Positions 15,785 to 24,462 of a stretch of 64,000 nucleotides of DNA are shown in pieces. The notes below the pieces were generated by a model, which did not search any database, had not been told where the DNA came from, and saw nothing but the letters and a program-made list of their open reading frames with translations. The stretch is from Candidatus Methanosuratincola subterraneus (GTDB lineage Archaea; Thermoproteota; Methanomethylicia; Methanomethylicales; Methanomethylicaceae): assembly GCA_004028775.1 (NCBI GenBank), contig RXGA01000001.1, positions 186,001 to 250,000 of the forward strand. The letters run 5' to 3'. Within the stretch, counting starts at the first letter, position 1. Each line of letters begins with the position of its first letter. Position numbers and translations under genes: made by a program.

Positions 15785-17845
15785 GTGGCAGTGTTCTCAG
15801 GTGACTGGATAGGGTTGGCGCCTGCATGGCTCTGCTGGCTGGTGCCTTTTGCTGGGGCCCTGATCGTGCTGGCATTGGGCAAGATCAGCAGGAAGGCGAT
15901 GGAGTCCATCGGGGCAGCGTCTGTGGCGGCGTCCGCCGCGCTCGCCCTGGTAATGGCGACCTGGATACCCGGGGCTGACTTCCCGATCAGGCTCACGGCC
16001 CCCTGGGTGGAGCTCGCTGGCTCTTCTGGGGATCTGCCGTTTCCCGCAATAGCCTTCGGGATCCTCGTGGACCCGGTAAGCATAATCCTCGCCAACGTCG
16101 TAGCCGCGGTCGGTGCGCTGATCATGGTTTATTCGATCAGGTACATGGGGGAGGAGCCCAGCACCACTCGGTTCTGGTTCCTGATGGACGCATTCGTCGG
16201 CAGCATGCTCTTCCTCGTGATGTCCGACAACCTGGTCCAGATGCTCTTCGGATGGGAGGGCGTCGGCCTCTGCTCCTATGCCCTGATCGGCTACTGGTAC
16301 AGGGACTCGAAGGACCCGAAGAGCTGGCTGACGACGTGGGTCGGCGAGGGCAACGAGTCATACCCGCCTTCGCACGCCGGGATGAAGGCTTTCCTGATGA
16401 CCAGGTTCGGCGACGTGCTCATGATTGCGGGGGTGATCCTCCTCGCCCTCTCCACCGGGTCCTTCTCCTTCCTGGAGATCGCCGGGCGAGTGGGATCGGG
16501 CGGCTCCCATCCCCTCCTGCTCCCTGCCTCGGTCCTGATCCTGTTCGGCGCGATAGGCAAGTCCGCCCAGCTTCCGCTGATGGAGTGGCTCCCTGACGCG
16601 ATGACCGGGCCCGCGCCAGTCAGCGCGCTGATACATGCGGCGACGATGGTCAAGGCAGGGGTCTATCTCGTTGCCCGCGTCTTCCCGATATTCTACATAG
16701 CCGCGGCTGCAGACCCCGGTCTGATCCGCTTCTTCGAGATCGCCGCATGGGTCGGGGCAGCCACCGCTTTCGTCTCAGCCACACAGGCAGCCGTCTCGAC
16801 CGAGCTGAAGAAGGTGCTCGCGTACTCCACCGTGAGCCAGATAGGGTACATGATGCTTGCGATGGGGGTTGCAGGCACAATGGCTGAGTTCTACATCGGG
16901 TACGCTGGAGGGATATTCCACCTGATGAGCCATGCAGTCTTCAAGGCCGCGCTCTTCCTTGCGGCCGGCGCTGTCATTCACGCCACCGGGTCCCGCTTCA
17001 TGCATCACATGGGCGGGCTGAGGAAAAGGATGCCTCTCACGTTCTTGGGGGTCCTCATCCCCTCGCTCTCGCTCATGGGTGTCCCAATCCTGTTCAGCGG
17101 TTTCTGGAGCAAGGACATGATCCTCGAGGCCGTCCTCGAGTCGGGCAACCTCCCCCTGCTCGCGGTCTCGCTCGCGACTGTCTCGATCACATGCTTCTAC
17201 ACGGTCAGGATGGTCGGGAAGGTCTTCTTCGGATCCCCATCTGCGCCTGCAGCTGCAGCGGTCAACGGCGGGGGTGCGGATGGGCACCACGCGGGCGACC
17301 CCTCGCCGCTGATGTCCTTGCCCGTCCTTGCCCTCTCGGCTGCTACCATTGCCATGGGCGCCCTGGGCGTGTACGAGCGGGAATGGCTTGCAAGGCTGCT
17401 CGGCGGATACATCGGGTCCCTGGTTGGGGTGCATGGCGAGATCCACCTCGGGGATCCCGCAGCCCAGATCATGGTCTCAGGCGCCTCCCTCGCCTTCATA
17501 GTGATCGGGGCCGTCCCAGCGTACCTGATCTACGTGAGGGGCATGCGGATCCCCACCTGGCGCCCCCTGAGGAGCATCGGCTCCTTCTTCGCGAACAGGT
17601 GGTACATCAACAGGGCCTACTATGCGCTATTCGTCTACCCTGTGTTCAGGCTGGGGGGCTGGATTGCGGACCGGGTCGAGGAGGGCGCCTTACGGTCAGC
17701 AGAGCGATCAGCCCAGTCCTCGCTGCTGTGGATCGTCGGGAGGCTCAAGAAGACACACACCGGGGGGCTCAATGAGAACCTGATAGCAGCCCTCGCCGGG
17801 ATGATCCTTCTCGTGGCAATGCTCCTTTTGGTGGTGGTGCCGTGA
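15785..17845 (+). CDS. Antiporter-like subunit 2 (NuoL family)
   Basis: The largest membrane subunit, 686 aa. NuoL signatures are LFGWEGVGLCSYALIGYWY, LPLMEWLPDAMTGPAPVSALIHAATMVKAGVYL, and the C-terminal extension (after about residue 560) that forms the lateral helix and extra TM segment in complex I. The insert around residues 480-505 (SAPAAAAVNGGGADGHHAG) is low-complexity and not typical. Start is GTG 15785, one base after the preceding stop. Confidence 0.92.
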   Translation: MAVFSGDWIGLAPAWLCWLVPFAGALIVLALGKISRKAMESIGAASVAASAALALVMATWIPGADFPIRLTAPWVELAGSSGDLPFPAIAFGILVDPVSIILANVVAAVGALIMVYSIRYMGEEPSTTRFWFLMDAFVGSMLFLVMSDNLVQMLFGWEGVGLCSYALIGYWYRDSKDPKSWLTTWVGEGNESYPPSHAGMKAFLMTRFGDVLMIAGVILLALSTGSFSFLEIAGRVGSGGSHPLLLPASVLILFGAIGKSAQLPLMEWLPDAMTGPAPVSALIHAATMVKAGVYLVARVFPIFYIAAAADPGLIRFFEIAAWVGAATAFVSATQAAVSTELKKVLAYSTVSQIGYMMLAMGVAGTMAEFYIGYAGGIFHLMSHAVFKAALFLAAGAVIHATGSRFMHHMGGLRKRMPLTFLGVLIPSLSLMGVPILFSGFWSKDMILEAVLESGNLPLLAVSLATVSITCFYTVRMVGKVFFGSPSAPAAAAVNGGGADGHHAGDPSPLMSLPVLALSAATIAMGALGVYEREWLARLLGGYIGSLVGVHGEIHLGDPAAQIMVSGASLAFIVIGAVPAYLIYVRGMRIPTWRPLRSIGSFFANRWYINRAYYALFVYPVFRLGGWIADRVEEGALRSAERSAQSSLLWIVGRLKKTHTGGLNENLIAALAGMILLVAMLLLVVVP

Positions 17846-19296
17846 TGGAACTCCAGAGCAACCCCGCTGTACTTTACTTGATTGTAGCCCTCTTGGCGTC
17901 CTCGCCGATCGCATTAATGCTGGAGAGGCTGGGGAGGCGCGCCCCAGCGATCTTCTCTGGCGCCTTCCTGACCGTTTCCGGGCTGGTCTTGGCCCTGTCA
18001 GGCGCCCTCGGGGGGAGCTTCTTCGTGATCGCCGATCTGCCGTTCCTGGGAAGGATCGCCCTCTTCGCAGACGGGCTTTCCTCCCCGATCCTGGCCGCGC
18101 TCCTCGCGGTAGCCGGGCTCGTCTCATTTTCCGGCTGTTTGGGAGAGGCAAAGCCGCAGCGCGGGTTCCAGGCGCTCTTCCTCCTCTATGTCGCGGGCGT
18201 TGCGGGCCTCTTCCTCTCGGCAAACCTTGTGCTGGTCTTCGCCTTCCTCGAGCTGACGCTCATCGCCTCCTGGCTCGCGATCGGGTGGTGGGGCGGTCCA
18301 GGCAGGGGCAGGGCATCGATCAAGTACTTCATCTACACCGAGCTCGGGGCGCTGATGCTTCTCGCCGGGATCCTGATGCTGTGGGGGTCGACCGGGACAC
18401 TCGACGCCCTTTCCGCCCCCTCCAGCACGCCAGCCTCGCCTGGAGCGATGCTCGGGATTGCATTCATAATCGCCGGCGTCTTCGTCAAGAGCGCCGTATT
18501 CCCGGCGCACGGGTGGCTCCCTGACGCCTATTCCGAGTCCCCGCCGAGGCTCGCGGCCGCCCTCTCGTTTTCCACCATAGCGGTAGGCGCATACCTGCTG
18601 CTAAGGATCTTCGGATCCTTCATGCCCGGCGCGCTTTCGGATCCACGCGTCTCAGGGGCGCTGGCTGCTTTCGGTCTCTTCAACATCATCTACGGGGGGA
18701 TCGCAGCGATCAGGCAGAGGGATCTCCGGAGGGTGCTCTCCTACTCGAGCATCAGCCAGGCAGGGTACGTCCTCATCGGCGTGGCTTCGGCTACATATGT
18801 GGGGTTCCTCGGCGTCCTGATCTGGGCGGTCGCGCACGGGTTCGGGAAGTCCGCGCTGTTCCTCATCTCTGGGGAGTACCGGGGCTCCCTCGGGACGGAC
18901 TCGCTTGATGACCTGGGAGGGCTCGCTGGCAAGATGCCCATTACCTCCTCATCGCTCCTCCTGTCCTTCCTGAGCCTTGCGGGCATCCCGCCGACGCTTG
19001 GTTTCTGGGGGGAGTTCTTCATACTCTTCGGGTTCGCCTCCTCCCTCCTCTCAGCCGGGATCGATCCATTCAGGCTGGGGGTGCTCGTGCTGGCAGCAGC
19101 GTCCACCGTGGTCTCGGCAGCCTACGGGCTCTGGACCGCGAGGCGTATACTGTACGGGGAGGAAACCCCTGCGTCCGCGGGCGCCCGGGATCGGATCTCT
19201 TTCGCTTTGCCGGTGATCGCGATGGTCTTGGCGCTCGTCGCCCTCGGCATAATGCCGTTCCTGATCACTGGCGCATTCTGGATCTACCCTGGCTGA
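17845..19296 (+). CDS. Antiporter-like subunit 3 (NuoN/NuoM family)
   Basis: Third ion-pump subunit, 483 aa. Visible signatures are LVLVFAFLELTLIASWLAIGW (channel Glu), KSAVFPAHGWLPDAYSESPPRLAAALSF and RRVLSYSSISQAGYVLIG. ATG 17845 overlaps the nuoL-like stop (GTGATGG). It is the last gene of the operon, and its end is followed by a 265-bp gap before the toxin-antitoxin pair. Three antiporter-like subunits equal the number in true complex I and exceed the one in Ech or Mbh proper. Confidence 0.9.
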   Translation: MELQSNPAVLYLIVALLASSPIALMLERLGRRAPAIFSGAFLTVSGLVLALSGALGGSFFVIADLPFLGRIALFADGLSSPILAALLAVAGLVSFSGCLGEAKPQRGFQALFLLYVAGVAGLFLSANLVLVFAFLELTLIASWLAIGWWGGPGRGRASIKYFIYTELGALMLLAGILMLWGSTGTLDALSAPSSTPASPGAMLGIAFIIAGVFVKSAVFPAHGWLPDAYSESPPRLAAALSFSTIAVGAYLLLRIFGSFMPGALSDPRVSGALAAFGLFNIIYGGIAAIRQRDLRRVLSYSSISQAGYVLIGVASATYVGFLGVLIWAVAHGFGKSALFLISGEYRGSLGTDSLDDLGGLAGKMPITSSSLLLSFLSLAGIPPTLGFWGEFFILFGFASSLLSAGIDPFRLGVLVLAAASTVVSAAYGLWTARRILYGEETPASAGARDRISFALPVIAMVLALVALGIMPFLITGAFWIYPG

Positions 19297-19518
19297 CCGG
19301 GGCTTTTAGAGCGGAAGAATAAAACGGGAAGGCTTGCACTGGATCAGCTGTTGGAAGCGATCTTTTTCCTTTTCTTCTCTTTCCATTCCAAAAATATTGC
19401 AGCAGCTATTAGTCCAATTCATGGATTGCCACATTGCCACAGCTTGAATCCCAAGCCCGACCAGATCGCTGAGGCGGCTTTCTTTGGGCTGCTGCGCGCC
19501 CAGGCAACCTTCCGCAAT
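19297..19518. other. Intergenic stretch without a recognised gene
   Basis: About 220 bp after the hydrogenase operon. T-rich runs (CTTTTTCCTTTTCTTCTCTTTCC, 19361-19383) may help end transcription of the operon. No credible ORF, RNA gene or repeat was seen. Confidence 0.5.
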
Positions 19519-19546
19519 TATTCCAAAACCATTATAAAATGGAATA
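19519..19546 (+). promoter_or_regulatory. TATA box inside an inverted repeat, promoter/operator of the vapBC pair
   Basis: TATTCCA (19519-19525) and TGGAATA (19540-19546) are perfect 7-bp inverted arms that flank the TATA box ATTATAAA (19531-19538). The ATG of the antitoxin at 19562 is 27 bp from the TATA centre, so the transcript is probably leaderless. Antitoxin binding here would block TBP, as expected for an autoregulated toxin-antitoxin locus. Confidence 0.55.
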
Positions 19547-19561
19547 TGTGAGTGGAAAATT

Positions 19562-19807
19562 ATGGGAGAGATTGTCGAAATAGACGGGCAAGGCAGGATA
19601 TACCTCCCATCTGAGGTAAGGGGGAGGCTACGGTACAGAAAATTCAGAATACATGTGGACAATGAGAATATCGTCCTCTCTCCAATAAAGCCAGCAGTCA
19701 AGAAGTACTATGGGGTCGCGGGTAGGCCGATCTATAGGACCCCTGAAGAAATCGATGAGGCATTGAAGCATGGCACAGAGAAGATCCTCAGAGAAGATTT
19801 GCATTGA
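19562..19807 (+). CDS. vapB: AbrB/SpoVT-type antitoxin (VapB)
   Basis: An 81-aa swapped-hairpin AbrB protein: IVEIDGQGRIYLPSEVRGRL is the DNA-binding core, and the C-terminal part would mask the toxin. It overlaps the PIN gene by 38 bp, a common antitoxin-toxin arrangement. Confidence 0.8.
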   Translation: MGEIVEIDGQGRIYLPSEVRGRLRYRKFRIHVDNENIVLSPIKPAVKKYYGVAGRPIYRTPEEIDEALKHGTEKILREDLH

Positions 19808-20150
19808 TGTGGACGCGCTGTACTATTTCCTTACCGCCCACGACGAGTTCAGCCTCAAGGCCAAGCAGCACATCGAAGACCGTTCTGGAGCGCTTGCAAC
19901 CTCCCTCTTCTCCGTCTGGCTGCTGCACGTCTTGACAAACCTGGAGAATGTCTGTGAAATGCTAGAGGAGCTTGAAGTCGACCTCCTGCCTCTGACCAAA
20001 GAAACTTTCGCCTTGGCCAAAGTATTTGATAAGCCGAGAGACTACGAGGACAGGGTGCACCTCTCCACAATGCTGCAGCACGGAATAAACACCGTAATTT
20101 CAAATGACAGAGACTTTGATGGCATACCCGAAGTGAAACGGATCTTCTAG
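19770..20150 (+). CDS. vapC: PIN-domain ribonuclease toxin (VapC)
   Basis: Predicted RNase of the PIN fold, 126 aa. Acidic residues expected at the active site are visible: Asp in ICIDVDALYYFL, Glu in TNLENVCEML, Asp in RDYEDRVHLSTML and Asp in VISNDRDFDGI. Start is ATG 19770 inside vapB; no ribosome site is obvious there, and translation is probably coupled to the antitoxin. Confidence 0.78.
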   Translation: MAQRRSSEKICIDVDALYYFLTAHDEFSLKAKQHIEDRSGALATSLFSVWLLHVLTNLENVCEMLEELEVDLLPLTKETFALAKVFDKPRDYEDRVHLSTMLQHGINTVISNDRDFDGIPEVKRIF

Positions 20151-20320
20151 CGAATACGCAGCCAGGCCCTGCAAGATTTCTCGTTTTACGTTTTCCGGTG
20201 CCGCCCCCCGCGGGCGCGTAAATCGAACGGGAAGGTTTTAATGGGCAATGGGGGGATGGGGGTAGCCCTTTGCAGATCGCTCCTGCTCCGCCCCCGATTC
20301 GTGCAGTCGCAGGGCGCCGC

Positions 20321-20950
20321 CTACTCCCCCTTCAGCGCATTGAACCACTTCTTGCTCCTGAGCCTGCTGGCAAGGAGGGGTATGCAGTCCTTCCTGCCGT
20401 ATATCGTGTAGGTCAGCGCCATCCTCCCAGACTCCTTGTCCTCCTCTATGCCCTCGAACCTGAAGTTCTTGGTGCACTCGGCTATCTCCCCCTCTACTTC
20501 GCAGGGGTCGACTATCTCGCTCGTGTAGACGGTGACCTTCTCCTGGGTGCCTATCCCCTTCCTGTCGAGCGCCTTGTCGAGGGCGAGCGAGGCTAGCACG
20601 AGGGCATAGAGCGTCCCGGCCACCGCGTACTCCCCCAATGCCATGATAACGCCGAAGCATGCGAAGAACCAGATGCTTGCAGCCGTGGTGAACCCGAATA
20701 CCTTGTTCGAGGTCTTTATCAGCGCGCCCGCGCCGAGGAAGCCTGTCGCGGTCACTATGGCGGCCAGGAGCGGCACCGCGCCTTCCTGCACCTCATCCAG
20801 CGCGACTATCGAGAGCCCGCAAGCCGCCATCGCCACGAAGACGTAGATCCCGAACCCGGCGGGCTTGAACGAGCGCTGCCTCTGTATGCCGAATATGAGT
20901 GCAAGGATGAATGTCGCTACCACCTTGGCTACTATGCTGAAAATTTCCAT
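20321..20950 (-). CDS. MgtC/SapB-family membrane protein
   Basis: Membrane protein of about 209 aa with five hydrophobic segments (IFSIVAKVVATFILALIFGIQRQ, the GFGIYVFVAMAACG helix, and others) and the family motif TATGFLGAGALIKTSN. A roughly 80-residue soluble C-terminal domain follows (VTVYTSEIVDPCEVEGEI...), probably ACT-like. The MgtC family is linked to magnesium stress and membrane potential control. The start is uncertain among TTG 20965, GTG 20959, ATG 20956 and ATG 20950; I favour 20950, with GGTGAT upstream. Confidence 0.8.
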   Translation of the reverse strand: MEIFSIVAKVVATFILALIFGIQRQRSFKPAGFGIYVFVAMAACGLSIVALDEVQEGAVPLLAAIVTATGFLGAGALIKTSNKVFGFTTAASIWFFACFGVIMALGEYAVAGTLYALVLASLALDKALDRKGIGTQEKVTVYTSEIVDPCEVEGEIAECTKNFRFEGIEEDKESGRMALTYTIYGRKDCIPLLASRLRSKKWFNALKGE

Positions 20951-21111
20951 ACGCATCACCCGCAAAGAGCATTCTGAAGTTCAGCGCCGGCTTTTAAGGC
21001 TATCGCTTCACGATCGGCGGGAGCGCCCGGAACCCTCGCCGGAAGCGGGTCTGGGCGGGGCATCAAAAAGCCTATCTTGCTGATCCTTGCAAGTCATCAC
21101 TGTGTTTGCTA

Positions 21112-21969
21112 ATGAAGAAGAGCGCACTATACCTGCTCATCACTGTCTTCTTCTGGGGGACTTCTTTCATATTCGTGAAGATCGGCCTGGAGGAAGTTCC
21201 GCCTGTGACGCTGGCATTCCTGAGGTTCGCCATAGCGATCCCCCTGCTCTTCCTTCTGATGGGGCGCCCTCTGGGCCAGCCCCAAAGCATCGAAAAGAGG
21301 GAGTGGGGGCCGCTCCTCTTCCTTGGTCTGACTGGGGTAACGCTGTACCACCTCTTCCAGAACGTCGGGATGGGGTACACCAGCGCCTCCGAGTCCAGCG
21401 TCATAATCGCCTCGAACCCAGTCTTCATAGCGCTCTTCAGCCGGATCCTCCTTGGCGAGAGGCTCTCCAAGGCCAAGGCATCGGGGATCCTCATCGCATT
21501 CTCTGGGGTAGTCCTGGTGGTGCTCAGGGACGGCGCCTCATTCGGGAGCCCTTCTTTCCTCGGGGATCTGATCTGCCTCGGCTCGGTCTTCTCCTGGGTC
21601 GCCTACTCCCTGTACACGAAGAAGAGGCTCCTCAGGAGCAGCCCAATTGAGATCACCGCCTACTCCACGCTCTTCGGGATGATCTTCCTTGCCCCCATTG
21701 CCCTGGCGATCGAGGGATTCGCAGTCCCCATCCTCCCCTCTTCCTGGCTTTCGCTGGTCATGCTCGGCGTCTTCTCCTCTGCAGTGGGGTATCTGCTCTG
21801 GAACAGGGCCCTCTCCGAGACAACAGCCTCAGAGGCCGGGTCATACCTCTTCCTGATCCCTGTGATAGCCTCGGCATTTGCATTCATATTCCTGGGCGAG
21901 CGCCTTGACGGATTATTCTTCATCGGGTCCGCCCTCGTGATAATGGGGCTGGTCCTCTCGACGAGATGA
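21112..21969 (+). CDS. EamA/DMT-superfamily transporter
   Basis: Ten-helix permease (285 aa) made of two EamA repeats: LITVFFWGTSFIFVKIGLEEVPPVTLAFLRF in the first half and ICLGSVFSWVAYSLYTKKRL opening the second. The C-terminal LGERLDGLFFIGSALVIMGL is typical. Family members export metabolites or amino acids; the substrate is unknown. ATG 21112 is preferred over TTG 21106; neither has a clear ribosome site. It stands alone. Confidence 0.85.
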   Translation: MKKSALYLLITVFFWGTSFIFVKIGLEEVPPVTLAFLRFAIAIPLLFLLMGRPLGQPQSIEKREWGPLLFLGLTGVTLYHLFQNVGMGYTSASESSVIIASNPVFIALFSRILLGERLSKAKASGILIAFSGVVLVVLRDGASFGSPSFLGDLICLGSVFSWVAYSLYTKKRLLRSSPIEITAYSTLFGMIFLAPIALAIEGFAVPILPSSWLSLVMLGVFSSAVGYLLWNRALSETTASEAGSYLFLIPVIASAFAFIFLGERLDGLFFIGSALVIMGLVLSTR

Positions 21970-22182
21970 TCCCGCCGATTGGATGGCAAGCCGTGGCTGG
22001 CTGGCGGAAATTGCTTTGCTGAGCTATCTTCATCCAGACGCTAAACTGACATGCTCAGCGCCAATAATCTGAAAGTTGATTCCGGGCTCGAAAAATTGCC
22101 CTGCAAGATGGGGATCTTTTTCCTTATCCCCATCTTTATGATCCATTCACCAATTTTAAATTACAAAACAGGGATAGTTGTA

Positions 22183-23235
22183 ATGAAATCCTCGATTCCA
22201 GTGATCCATATGAAGGCAGCAGTCCTTGTGTCGGTTGGAAAAATCGCTATTAAGAATGTAGATGATCCCGTAGCAGATCCTGGAGGTCTAGTGATAGGCG
22301 TGAAGGCATGCGGGATATGCAGCACCGATGTGAAGATGTGGAGGAAGGGGCAAAGGGACCTCCGATGCCCCAGGATATTGGGGCATGAAGTTGTTGGCGT
22401 GGTCATCGAGAGCAGGACTGATGCCTTCTCGGCGGGGGACCGCGTCCAGATATTTCCAGGAGTGGTCTGCGGGGAATGCCGCAACTGCAGGACGGGCAGG
22501 GATAATCTTTGCTCAAAGATCAAAATCATCGGATTCTCTTATGACGGCGGATTTGCCGAAATGATGAAGGTCCCTCCTGAGTCGGTCAGGATGGCAGGAC
22601 TGAACAGAATCCCCTCGACCCTGGGCTACGAAAAGGCAACTCTCACGGAGCCCTTGGCATGCTGCCTCAACTGCGCAGAGAAACTCGGCATATCCCCGGA
22701 TGACACTGTGCTCATCTTGGGCGCTGGCACAATGGGGCTGCTCAATGCGTCGATTGCGAAGCTGAGAGGCGCCCGCGTATTGGTCGCCGAGGTGATGAGG
22801 GAAAGGACAGAACTTGCAAAGAAGGCAGGCGCTGATAGGGTGATTGACCCGGGCAGTGAGGATTTGGTGGAGGTGGTACACGAGGAGACCGACGGCAGGG
22901 GGGCAGATGCAATAATCCCCGCTTTCGGGGGTGCGGCAGCGCTTTACCCCGTCTTCGATTTGCTCGCTAAGGGCGGGAGGCTATGCCTTTTTTCGGGGCT
23001 GCCTGATTCGGAGTCCATTAAAAATATTGATCTGAACTCAATCCACTACGAGGAGAAGATGTTGGTCGGGGCTTACGGGTGCACATCATCCCATAATAGG
23101 ATGGCGATCAACCTTTTAGCCAAGGATCTGAGCTTGGATTGGCTGACGGTAAGGGCTGTCAGGCTGGATGATATTGAGGAGGGCCTCAGATCCGCTGAGG
23201 AGAAAAAGCAGCTGAGGGCAGTTGTAACTAACTGA
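22183..23235 (+). CDS. Zinc-dependent alcohol/polyol dehydrogenase (MDR family)
   Basis: Medium-chain dehydrogenase. Catalytic zinc ligands are Cys in KACGICSTD and His-Glu in GHEVVGVV; the structural zinc lobe is CGECRNCRTGRDNLC; the NAD fold is LILGAGTMGLLNASIAK. Resembles threonine/sorbitol dehydrogenase types. ATG 22183 lies 26 bp from a TATA-like TTTTAAAT (22154-22161) and may be leaderless, giving 350 aa; the classical start MKAAVL at 22210 (341 aa) is the alternative. The TrpD-like gene starts 82 bp downstream behind its own promoter, so the pair may or may not be functionally linked. Confidence 0.85.
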   Translation: MKSSIPVIHMKAAVLVSVGKIAIKNVDDPVADPGGLVIGVKACGICSTDVKMWRKGQRDLRCPRILGHEVVGVVIESRTDAFSAGDRVQIFPGVVCGECRNCRTGRDNLCSKIKIIGFSYDGGFAEMMKVPPESVRMAGLNRIPSTLGYEKATLTEPLACCLNCAEKLGISPDDTVLILGAGTMGLLNASIAKLRGARVLVAEVMRERTELAKKAGADRVIDPGSEDLVEVVHEETDGRGADAIIPAFGGAAALYPVFDLLAKGGRLCLFSGLPDSESIKNIDLNSIHYEEKMLVGAYGCTSSHNRMAINLLAKDLSLDWLTVRAVRLDDIEEGLRSAEEKKQLRAVVTN

Positions 23236-23272
23236 TCTTTTTGCCGTATGCATGCTCCCCCAAGACCCGCAA

Positions 23273-23308
23273 TTTTTATATTTCTATGGATGGAATATCC
23301 ATCCATAG
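23273..23308 (+). promoter_or_regulatory. TATA box and perfect 25-bp palindromic operator upstream of the TrpD-like gene
   Basis: TATA element TTTTTATA (23273-23280) is followed at once by CTATGGATGG (23284-23293), a 5-base spacer AATAT, and the exact reverse complement CCATCCATAG (23299-23308). The predicted transcription start, about 23303, lies inside the palindrome, so a bound protein would block RNA polymerase. ATGGATGGAATAT from its left half recurs upstream of nikR at 4750-4762. Confidence 0.65.
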
Positions 23309-23316
23309 TGGTCACA

Positions 23317-24462
23317 ATGGTTGGAGGAGAGTCCCCGCTTAAAGGTTTTGGGCTAAAGGTGGATGCGTTGATAAAGAGGAGGAACTTGAGCAGGCAAGAA
23401 GTGAAGGAGATGATGCGGCAGGTCCTGTTCCATGAGCAACCCGATATACCTTCAGGGGCTTTCCTTGCGGCCCTCACTGCCAAGGGCCCTACTGCGGAGG
23501 AGGTAGCAGGCTGCTGGGAGGCAGTCTATGAATATGACACGCCCAAGGTCGAGATCCCTGGCATGAAGCTCGTGGAGAACAGCGGCACCGGTATGGACGA
23601 TCTGAAGACCTTCAATGTGAGCACAGCCTCTTCCATCGTCGCTGCAAGCTGCGGAATCCCGGTTGTCAAGCACGCAGCGCGAGCGATCACCTCGAAGTGC
23701 GGGGCTATAGATGTTGCAGAGGCGCTGGGCATTGATGTAGACTGCCCAGTAGAGTGCGTGAAGAAGAGCATAGAGCGCTGCAACATAGGCATATTCAACG
23801 GGATGAACCCGGCGCTCCACCCCGGCCTCGCCAGGATCCTGAAGGACATACGGTTCGGTTCAGTATTGAATATCGCCGCATCGTTGGCAAACCCAGCAAT
23901 GCCGAGGATAGGCCTCCGGGGCATATACAGCCGCAATCTCCTTCTCCCTGTCGCCGAGGTGATGCGCGAGATAGGGTACAAGCGGGCGCTCGTGGTCAGC
24001 GGCACCAGTAGCAGGACAGGGAAGAGCGTCGACGAGATCTCGATCATCGGCGAGACGTACGTCGCCGAGCTCTTCGATGATGGTACAATATCGACTTATG
24101 AGTTAGCCCCCAAGGATGTAGGCGTTTGTGCTTCCGTGGACGAGTCAGAGATCTTGGCATCCTCGGACCCAAAGGGCGAGGCGAGGGCGCTGATAAGGGC
24201 GCTTTCAGGCGAGGATCGCCCCAAGGCTGCGATGACGGCTGCGAATGCAGGTGCCCTGATTTACCTCTCAGGGAAGTCTGACTCAATCGCCGACGGTGCA
24301 GCTGTCGCCTTTGAGGCCATAGGGTCCGGCAAGGCAATCGAAAAACTGGAGGAGTGGATCAAGGCGCAGAACAGGGATCCTGAAAGAGGAATTCGGATAT
24401 TCGAATCAGTTGCCGAAACAAAAAGTGCTACATTTAATCCTCTCTTAGGATTCCTGATATAG
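23317..24462 (+). CDS. TrpD-family phosphoribosyltransferase-like protein (not necessarily anthranilate-specific)
   Basis: Glycosyltransferase family 3 fold, 381 aa from ATG 23317 (GTG 23308 is the alternative). TrpD landmarks are visible: PSGAFLAALTAKGPTAEEVAG (N-terminal helices), NSGTGMDDLKTFNVSTASS (the PRPP loop, usually GTGGD...TFNIST, here with Met-Asp), KHAARAITSKCGAIDVAEALG, GIFNGMNPALHPGLARI, and VSGTSSRTGKSVDEIS. The KHGNR motif is altered to KHAAR, and no other trp gene is nearby. I infer a paralogue that transfers phosphoribose to, or phosphorolyses, another aromatic or base; a true TrpD is still possible. Confidence 0.75.
   Translation: MVGGESPLKGFGLKVDALIKRRNLSRQEVKEMMRQVLFHEQPDIPSGAFLAALTAKGPTAEEVAGCWEAVYEYDTPKVEIPGMKLVENSGTGMDDLKTFNVSTASSIVAASCGIPVVKHAARAITSKCGAIDVAEALGIDVDCPVECVKKSIERCNIGIFNGMNPALHPGLARILKDIRFGSVLNIAASLANPAMPRIGLRGIYSRNLLLPVAEVMREIGYKRALVVSGTSSRTGKSVDEISIIGETYVAELFDDGTISTYELAPKDVGVCASVDESEILASSDPKGEARALIRALSGEDRPKAAMTAANAGALIYLSGKSDSIADGAAVAFEAIGSGKAIEKLEEWIKAQNRDPERGIRIFESVAETKSATFNPLLGFLI

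Noticed and set aside
14872-16125. Long minus-strand open frame (417 codons) across the antiporter genes
   Set aside because: It is antisense to two clear NuoM/NuoL-type genes; its product is rich in Arg, Pro and His with no domain, as expected of a mirror of GC-rich coding DNA.
9716-19296. F420H2 dehydrogenase (Fpo) or NADH dehydrogenase identity for the operon
   Set aside because: The large subunit retains both nickel CxxC motifs and the small subunit CNGC, which Fpo and Nuo lack; no FpoF/NuoF-type input subunit follows.
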